Of a stretch of DNA of 64,000 nucleotides, positions 56,945 through 64,000 are shown piece after piece. The notes beneath the pieces are model-generated. The model did not search any database. It had not been told where the DNA came from and was given only the letters and a program-made list of their open reading frames with translations. The first letter of the stretch is position 1, and the number at the start of each line of letters is the position of its first letter. The DNA is taken from NCBI RefSeq assembly GCF_042453785.1, contig NC_091673.1, forward strand, positions 10,015,501 to 10,079,500, given 5' to 3'. This DNA is from Malus domestica (taxonomy: Eukaryota > Streptophyta > Magnoliopsida > Rosales > Rosaceae). A program made the translations under genes and the position numbers.

Positions 56945-58640
56945 TATTATAGTTTATTCATACTCTCATTAAGTATAACATAAGATTTTGTGGTATCCAC
57001 TAGTGTAATTTTTTAAATTGAAGATCAAATTCGTTCATTGTATTCATATAGGGTCAAGGAGTGTAGCTGTAAAAAAGCATCAAAATCGGAGTTAAAATAA
57101 CCGTTACATTTTACATCATGATTTTTCTTTTTATAACCGTCAAAAGGTTTTGTCCCGTTACTTAATCTCTATATTTTTGTTTTTTGCAATGTTTGGCGTA
57201 TGCGATCTCGAAGTATATACAATCATGTTTGACGGTTGGATCATTGAAACTAGTTTCGTAGAATGCGTATCCCATCAAAACAATAGATTCACTAAAATTT
57301 AAGAGTTTATTCATAATTTCATTAAGTATAACATAAGATTTTGTGGTATCCACTAGTGTAAATATTTTAAATTGAAGATCGAATTCATTCATTGTATTCA
57401 TATAGGGTCAAGGAGTGTAGCTGTAAAGAATCATCAAAATTGGAGTTAAATAACCGTTACATCATGATTTTTCTTTTTATAACCGTCGAAAAGTTTTGTC
57501 TCATTACTTGATCTCTGAATGTTTGTTTTTTGCAAGTTCTGGCATATGAGATCTCAAATAATATAAAAACATGTTTGACGGTTTGATCGTTGAAACTAGT
57601 TTTATAGAATGTGTATCCCATCAAAACAATAGATTCACTAACACTTAAGAGTTTATTTATACTTTCATTAAGTATAACATAAGATTTTGTGGTATCCACT
57701 AGTGTAAATATTTTAAATTGAAGATCGAATTCATTCATTGTATTCATATAGGGTTAAGGAGTGTAGCTGTAAAAAATCATCAAAATCAGAGTTAAAATAA
57801 CCGTTAAATCATGATTTTTGTTTTTATAACCGTCGAAAGGTTTTGTCCCGTTACTTGATCTCTATATGTTTTTTTTTTTTTTGCAATTTTTGGCGTATGC
57901 GATCTCGAAGTATATACAAACATGTTTGACGGTTAGATCGTTGAAACTAGTTTCATATAATGCTTATCCCATCAAAACAATAGATTCACTAACACTTAAG
58001 AGTTTATTCATACTTTCATTAAGTATAACATAAGATTTTAAATTGAAGATCAAATTCTTTCATTGTATTCATATAGGGTCAAGGAGTGCAGCTGTAAAAA
58101 ATCATCAAAATCGGAGTTAAAATAACTGTTCAATCGTGATTTTTCGTTTTATAACCGTCGAAATTTTTTGTTCGGTTACTTAATCTTTGAATATTTATTT
58201 TTTTACAATATTTGGTTTATGCGATCTCGAAGTATATACAAACATGTTTGACGGTTGGATCGTTGAAACTAGTTTCGTAGAATGCGTATTCCATCAAAAC
58301 AATATATTCACTAACACTTAAGAGTTTATTCATACTTTCATTAAGTATAATATAAAATCCACTAGTGTAAATATTTTAAATTGAAGATCGAATTCATTCA
58401 TTGTATTTATATAGGGTCAAGGAGTGTAGCTGTAAAAAATCATAAAAATTGGAGTTAAAATAACCGTTAAATTGTGATTTTTCTTTTTATAACCGTCGAA
58501 AAGTTTTGTTCGGTTATTTGATATCTGAATGTTTGTTTTTTGTGATTTTTTAATGATGCGATCTTGAAGCATATACAAACAAGTTTGACGGTTGGATCGT
58601 TGAAATTAGTTTCGTATAATTCGTATCCCATTAAGTTTAA
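56945..58640. repeat. Satellite-like tandem array, about 345-bp unit, five copies
   Basis: Copies begin near 56945, 57300, 57650, 58003 and 58320 with TTTATTCATACTTTCATTAA. Each runs through ATATAGGGTCAAGGAGTG, ATAACCGTCGAAA, GGCGTATGCGATCTCGAAG, TTTGACGGTTGGATCGTTGA and CCCATCAAAACAATA. Copies 4 and 5 are a little shorter. Minus-strand frames of 79-96 codons that start MNTMNEFDLQFKIF in two copies follow the repeat and are not evidence of a gene. Confidence 0.85.
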
Positions 58641-59260
58641 TAGTGTATATATATATATATATATATTTATTAAGTAGATTTAAATCTATTTATTTTGTAC
58701 ATATAATTATTATAGTTTTTAGGGGTATAAAATTTAATTTAAAATTATATATATAATTATTATAGTAAATATTTTGGGGGTATAATTATTATAGTATATA
58801 TAAGTATTATAATTATTATAGTTAATTTAATATATATATATATATATATAATTATAGTATTTTTTAGGGTTATAAAATTATTAAATTAATACTTTGCTTA
58901 TCGTGTATCGTGTTACTTATGTGTATACCCGAATCAACATGATCGGATTACCCGATTTGTCATTATGTCGACCCGAACATCTATTAATTTCGTATCGTAT
59001 CGTATCGTGTTTGGTTATCAAGTCGTGTCAGGAATTGCCAGGCCTAACATAGACGGATTCGGTTTAGCCTAACCCAAATTGCACCCATAGTTTAAGTCAA
59101 CTCGAATAAGGCCCAAAATAATTGCCACGCAATCAAGCATCTACAAACCGTCCGATCCAAGATCAACGTCGTACGTTGCACAATATGACGTGTCTAATTA
59201 CTAGCATAAAACGGGGAGACGAAAGCAAGGTATGTTCGCAGTTCACTGACGAGGAAGAAG

Positions 59261-61020
59261 ATGGCGCGCGCGAGTTCATACATCTTGGTACTGATGGTGG
59301 TTGCGATGGCCGTGAGGGCGGAGCGAAATAGTAACAATACGGGAAGGGTATATTGGTCCAGTGCAGAAGACGAGGCGCAGGCTCAGACTCGGACTCAGCC
59401 TCGGGACGACGATACCGAGGTCGCTGACCTTGACGCCGACGGTGGCTTCTCTTCTCTGGAGGGAATGTTACAGTGGGCCATAGGCCACTCCGATCCAGTC
59501 CAATTGAAAGAGAAGGCGCGAGATGTCGAGCGATTGTCTCCCGCCGACCTAAACGACCGCCGGCTAGAAATAAAGCAGCTCATGGACGAGCTGAAGACGC
59601 CGTCGGACGCGCAGCTGATGCAGATTGCGATTGACGACTTGAGTAACTCGTCGCTGTCGTTGGAAGATCGGCACCGTGCTCTGGAGGAACTGCTGGTGCT
59701 GGTGGAGCCGATTGATAACGCAAATGGTAAGTCTGATTTGGGTGATTAGGTATTGCTTAATGAGTAAATTGAAGTATTTGACTGTCTGGCTCTCAGATTT
59801 GGACAAGCTTGGGGGGATTGCTGCGGTTATAGGAGAGCTTAATCACGGTGACGCAGATACAAGAAAATTGGCTGCTTGGGTACTTGGGACGGCCAGTCAG
59901 AACAACCCAGTTGTTCAGAAGCAGGTACGATGACGATATGCAATATTATTCGTTGAACTTGTGTAATTAAGTGTTAGGTATACTCGATTCGATTGACTAA
60001 ATTGTGAGCACCTCAGGTTCTGGAGCACGGGGCATTGCCCAAGCTAGTAAAGATGGTGAAATCTAGCTTTGTAGAAGAAGCTACTAAGGCATTGTTTGCT
60101 GTTTCGGCGTTGATCCGAAACAATGTAGCTGGGCAAGAGTTGTTCTACGTGGAAGATGGGCATTTAGTCCTTCAGGTGAGGTGACTGCTTTAGAATGAGT
60201 AAATTAAAGCATGTTAATGAGTAATTTATGTGGCACAGATTATTGCAACTGAAGTAAAAATTTCTGCTTTTAGGACATTATGAGTGAAGCAAGCATTGAT
60301 ATCAGACTGCGAAGGAAAGCGGTGTTTCTTCTTGGTGACCTTGCTGAGTGTCAATTGGAAAACACGGATAAGGATGAGCTGCCCTTTTTCAGTAATCGGG
60401 TTTTCTTGAAGTCTGTGGTTGATCTAACATCATCTGCTGACCTTGATTTGCAGGAGAAGGTGCTTTTTTAAGAATTAGTGTAATTGAATTTTGTTATCTT
60501 TACTGAATTTTAAGTTGTCTTCTTTAGGACTCGCCTTAATCGGTCTAGGATTATGGGTTGTATTCTTATGTGCTTACTGCACTTACACACGATTTGCTGA
60601 TTGGTAGATTATGAAGTTGGTGACTTTATGATGGCATTTATGATAACCAGTTTTTCTTCATTTGCAACGGTAAGCAGGCCCTCGTCGCACTTAAGAATCT
60701 TCTACAACTCAGGACAACCGAAGCTCTGGTTTTTAAGAACTTTTGTGGGTTGGATGGTGCCTTGGAGAGATTGAGACAGCGACTGCAGGGTTTAATGGTA
60801 GAGGAAGACCACAGAGATTATGCGGTGGATGTCGAAAGCATCCGCAGTGAAGTGCAGCAGATTTTCAATAGAAAGTTGGAAAAGGTAGCGACTAGACTTG
60901 TTGTCTTTGGAGTAATCTGTTGAGTTTCTTGAGTAATTTACTTTTGGTCTTAACTCGCATCCTATCATTTTCTTTAACTTAGCATCCTATGAACGACAGG
61001 TAACGCGAGTTCCTACATGA
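59261..61020 (+). CDS. Fes1/SIL1-type Hsp70 nucleotide exchange factor with signal peptide
   Basis: Exons: 59261-59726, 59797-59924, 60017-60175, 60274-60459, 60678-60884 and 61000-61020. All are GT-AG and in frame, giving 388 residues. The chosen ATG opens a clear signal peptide (MARASSYILVLMVVAMAVRA). Family stretches follow: SLEGMLQWAIGHSDPVQLKE, IKQLMDELKTPSDAQLMQIA, DDLSNSSLSLEDRHRALEEL and LVLVEPIDNANDLDKLGG. Armadillo-type repeats come next, including RKLAAWVLGTASQNNPVVQK, and ALFAVSALIRNN is near residue 230. Fes1/SIL1 proteins bind the ATPase domain of Hsp70 and speed ADP release. The signal peptide points to the ER and BiP as partner, unlike the cytosolic Fes1A. The last exon adds only VTRVPT; no KDEL-like tail is seen. 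Retention of the preceding intron would give a different short end. Confidence 0.92.
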
Positions 61021-62560
61021 TGCGAATGCAATCCTTAAACAACATTACATACTTGGAGACGTCTGGTGCACTTGTAACTTACGTAATGCTCTTGATCTTG
61101 GATCCGTACATAGCAAACATTTCAAAGTATGGTATCTTTCCCTAGAAGAAAGACTAGGGTAAGGCTTTGGTTGTAACTTGTAGTCGTAGATTGGATTGCT
61201 TGATAGATGAAAACTTCAGGGGCAGAAATGTTATGTGTTAAGGTTATGATCTTTACGAAAAATGCATACATGCATATATATGCTGCCATATTCATGTTCC
61301 TTTTCACACATGTGCTTTGACAGCGTGATGGAAGTTAAAGTTTCACTTGGCAACCAATTGGCCATCTCTCATGGGGAGTACTCTTACACTTTGATGTAAT
61401 AGTCGGACTCTTCTAGGAATGAAGTAGGTGGCTAGTCCATAGCTAAACTGTTAAATAGCAATTTTTCTCATAGGCACCTAAAAGCATTTGACCTAAAAAG
61501 GCCGGCATTTAGGGTGTTCTATGGTACCTGGTACTTTGAGTGTTTTAATCGTTAAATCTTAATTTTTTTTTTTTAGACAAAGATGCAACTGTTTTTAGAC
61601 CGAAGCACCCAAGAAAGTCCCGGCATTTAGGGAGTTCCATAGTATCTGGTAATTTGAGTATTTTAATCGTTAAATCTTAATATTTTTTTTTTTTAGACAA
61701 AGATGTAACTGTTTTTAGACCGAAGCACCCAAGAAAGTCCCGGTGATTTGGACCAGCGTGCTGTGCTTTTCTATATCATTTTCCAACTATTTTCTCACAA
61801 GGTAATTATGAAGATAAAAGTCCTCTCTGCTGTGGATTTGCTCACAAGCACTTTTGACTTCATCGACTTGTTATCAAGGATGCTGACGTGTGACATCGAG
61901 CTCGCGCCAACGTCTATTTGTCGTGCAAGAAAAATGAGAAATTTTGAAAATGTTACAATAAATTAAGAGAGGGGCAGTATCGAATTTATTTCCTATCATA
62001 TGACTTGTATCAAAATACGAGAAAAAAAAAAATTTTTATACGTAAAGAAGTTTTATGAGTTGTTAATATCTGATCATTATATTATCGATTTTTAATTGCT
62101 ATTTTTTAATTATTAATCTGTCGTTGATATTCAAAAAACGAAATTTAATTAATGTAACTAATTTTTCTAAATATTTTGACAAAAAAAAGTAGGAATTTGA
62201 TGGTTGAAGTAGTAGGTGAACGTCCTCCTTCAATCAATAACTTTTGACAAAAAAATTAACGTTAATTTAATGTCCAACCAATGACTAGTTTATTTAGTTG
62301 AAGCCTCAAGGGTTGGTGTACGACCTTTCTATTTTACAACTCACCAAACCCAGGTTACAACTTGCAAGTAGGTGGGTCCCCCGGGTCTGTCGTCGTAGGT
62401 AGGCCTGTCACTCTCGGGGGTTCTGGATAACTAGACCCTGTTAACTACCAAGCAAAATACACGTCTCGCCATTTTCTTTCAACTTGGACGAGCAATCAAT
62501 CGTCTTCCCATCAACCAGTCCCCGCCCCCACGACTTCTGGATTCTAGAGCGAGAGAGTTT
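61021..62560. other. Intergenic between Fes1 and the RAD52-like gene
   Basis: The first part is probably Fes1 3' UTR. A direct duplication lies at 61502-61742. The part from about 62400 is the promoter and leader of the next gene, with a GA-rich (GAGA)n stretch at 62553-62581. Confidence 0.5.
61502..61742. repeat. Direct tandem duplication of about 120 bp
   Basis: Two copies (61502-61622 and 61623-61742) each run from GGCATTTAGGG through TTTTAATCGTTAAATCTTAA, a T run, and GACCGAAGCACCCAAGAAAG to TCCCGG. Confidence 0.8.
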
Positions 62561-62614
62561 TAGAGGAGAGAGAGAGAGAGACTTGGGGTGTGGAGGATCG
62601 TGGACTGAAAAACA

Positions 62615-63787
62615 ATGGCTTTGCAGACCAGTACCAGCAGCAGTGCCCTGCTCTCGACATCTCCGCCGGTTCCTTCTGGGGCCGCTTCCGTTCGACTCCG
62701 AGCCCGAATGGTCGGAGCTGGAATCTGGGGTCGGAGGAAAACGGGAGGGGGGGGAAGGGTTTGTATGATCGCATGCAGGAGCAGCATCGGCGGCCATGGC
62801 GGCGGAAAGAAGGGAGTGCCCAGTTCGAATTATGTGGTGCCCCTAGACAAATCGTTTTCGTACACCAACTCTTCCTGCATCACTCGCCCTCTCGCTGAAA
62901 TCCTCAGAGACCTCAATAAGAGAATCCCTGACAACATCATCCAGACGCCACCTGAAAATCCCTCCTCCACCTTCATCCCCTGGTAATTTTCTCTTCTCTC
63001 TTTTCACTTTCCATTTGATTTTCTGGTTGACCAAACAAATCTCATGGAAATTTTTTGTATTTTTGTGTATTGGGTAGGTACCATGCGAACCGGATGCTGA
63101 GCTTCTACGCTCCTGGTGTGTCCTTTCTTATCCTCATCTTCTCAATTTGCAGATTCATAAGCTTCAATCATGCTCTTTATCTCAATTTTTAATTGCTCTC
63201 AAAACCCCACCTTTTTGTTTTTCAGAAATGTTTTGCAATCTGTTTCTCCCTTTTGTAATCATTGCTTGGCAATTGGTGTATTTTTAACTGTTAATCTGAT
63301 TTCAGTAAACAATTAACTATCTGCATTTTTCCTTTCAACCATTCTTCAATACTTGTGCAAGTACACAACTTGAGATATACGAATACCAAGTCTACGTTTT
63401 CCTCTCAAAATTTCAATTCGTTGGAGCGACTCAGTGACGAGTGACGAGTGAGTAATTATAGATTGGTGTTCATCATTGTCCTTAATTCCGAATTGGTCCA
63501 AGTTAGTTTACGAAACCTTGATGCATGCGGTACGAATTTTAGGCAGAGTATTAAGATCAGCAGCCCAATTCAAATTTATGAGCTTCTGGTAGTTTGCCGA
63601 CTGCTACTCTCTTGCTTTGTCTAGTGACACTAGACTTTATCTAGTTTCTAGTGAATCTCCGTATGTTTTCAGTTGTTTAACACTCGTTTTGACAGGATGG
63701 TGTGGAGAAATCCGTGATGTTATATTTTCTGACAATGGAAGTGTGACTGTGGTATACCGTGTCACTGTACGTGGATCTGATGGAGAG
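62615..63787 (+). CDS. RAD52-like protein 2, plastid-targeted (5' part; gene runs off the window)
   Basis: Three exons are visible: 62615-62982, 63078-63115 and 63696-63787, all in frame. The protein starts with a serine-rich, arginine-containing transit peptide (MALQTSTSSSALLSTSPPVP). Family stretches follow: NYVVPLDKSF, RPLAEILRDLNKRIPDNIIQ, FIPWYHANRMLSFYAPGWCG and EIRDVIFSDNGSVTVVYRVT. These match plant organellar RAD52-like proteins (ODB/RAD52-2 group), single-strand DNA-binding proteins that anneal strands in plastid or mitochondrial DNA repair; some also bind intron RNA. The next exon should start with the equivalent of ...HRESTG. The start is the first ATG after a leader with GAGA repeats. 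About 166 residues are visible. Confidence 0.9.
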
Positions 63788-63960
63788 GTCTGGTTCTTCT
63801 ACTTTGTACTGTGGTTCATTTATACGTTATTAATATTTCATGTTTGATAACTAGTTACCATATAACAATTATATTCATACCTCTGGACTAGGATCATTCT
63901 TTGCTATGGCTTATTGTATTATACATGCCATTAGAAATCACTACAGTTGCATATTCAACT

Positions 63961-64000
63961 TTACAACAACAACAACAAAGCCGTATCCCACTAAGTGGGG
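63961..64000. mobile_element. Edge of a retroposon (Au SINE/RTE-type tail), cut by the window
   Basis: An (ACA)n run is followed by AAGCCGTATCCCACTAAGTG, a phrase I recall at the 3' end of widespread plant SINEs and RTE LINEs. It lies in an intron of the RAD52-like gene. Confidence 0.55.

Larger units (their letters stand above)
55183..59050. mobile_element. Inner hAT-like TIR element holding a MULE and a satellite array
   Basis: The left end is TAGGCCTAGCAAACGGGTCG. The complement of the right end is TAGGCCTGGCAATTCCTGAC. ATATGGAC and ACATAGAC flank the two ends (6 of 8 match), as expected for an old hAT duplication. Sub-terminal phrases with GGGTCGTGTC and ACGGGTCG occur at both ends. Confidence 0.55.
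54535..59090. mobile_element. Outer hAT-like TIR element of a nested stack
   Basis: The left end GGGTGCAACTCGGGCGGGTT and the right end, complement GGGTGCAATTTGGGTTAGGC, form an imperfect inverted repeat. AGTTTAAGTTAA lies on the left and AGTTTAAGTCAA on the right, close to the ends, and may be the remains of the target duplication. Phrases such as GGTTCGGGTTCGG recur inside. It holds the next element at about 55183-59050. Confidence 0.55.

Noticed and set aside
57162-57747. Two similar frames (start MNTMNEFDLQFKIF) that might be a duplicated gene
   Set aside because: They are just translations of two copies of the 345-bp tandem unit. Other copies do not keep the frame.

Overview
This is plant nuclear DNA. 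It has split genes with GT-AG introns, an intronless eRF1 coding region, plant-type LTR elements, an L1-type LINE and many short TIR elements. Two short repeats, at about 40297-40453 and 40857-41005, are ones I recall as very abundant in apple and pear. Malus or Pyrus (Rosaceae, Maleae) is therefore my best guess; it rests on memory, not on a search.

Layout. 1-6700 is a stack of remains. A DUF247 gene is broken by an old Copia element, which is itself split by a non-autonomous LTR element at 33-3914. 7430-9645 is a TIR element holding LTR-like DNA. 9972-14941 (-) is a 13-exon membrane acetyltransferase of the HGSNAT-like family. 14942-26700 is accessory DNA: a MITE with a 9-bp duplication, a second non-autonomous LTR element (17692-22518) sitting inside a Harbinger-like MITE and carrying a partial intron-free protein disulfide isomerase copy, more MITEs and a SINE. 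26728-27936 (-) is a SET/MYND protein gene with a full-length LINE (28051-34409) inserted just upstream. 35173-38392 (+) is the eRF1 gene. 41939-48633 (-) is a START-domain gene whose second intron holds a very young Copia element (42827-47809). 49704-53476 (-) is U2A'. 54535-59090 is a nest of TIR elements with a roughly 345-bp tandem repeat. 59261-61020 (+) is a Fes1/SIL1-type Hsp70 exchange factor gene, and 62615 to the window end is the 5' part of a plastid RAD52-like gene.

The housekeeping genes (eRF1, U2A', Fes1, RAD52-like) are neighbours with no evident shared pathway. The most interesting host signal is in eRF1: a TAG stop in a leaky tobamovirus-type context, an intron 135 nt downstream in the 3' UTR, and a reading frame that stays open across that intron after splicing. 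This fits an autoregulatory loop of readthrough against nonsense-mediated decay. The most interesting accessory signal is a non-autonomous LTR family, present twice in opposite orientations. Its members share LTR ends, primer site and polypurine tract, carry different host gene pieces (PDI; MAP70 and perhaps one more), and hold internal arrays of a TATA-containing unit also found in their own LTRs.

Exon borders were placed by hand from GT-AG signals and frame. Family names come from recognising protein motifs, without any database.
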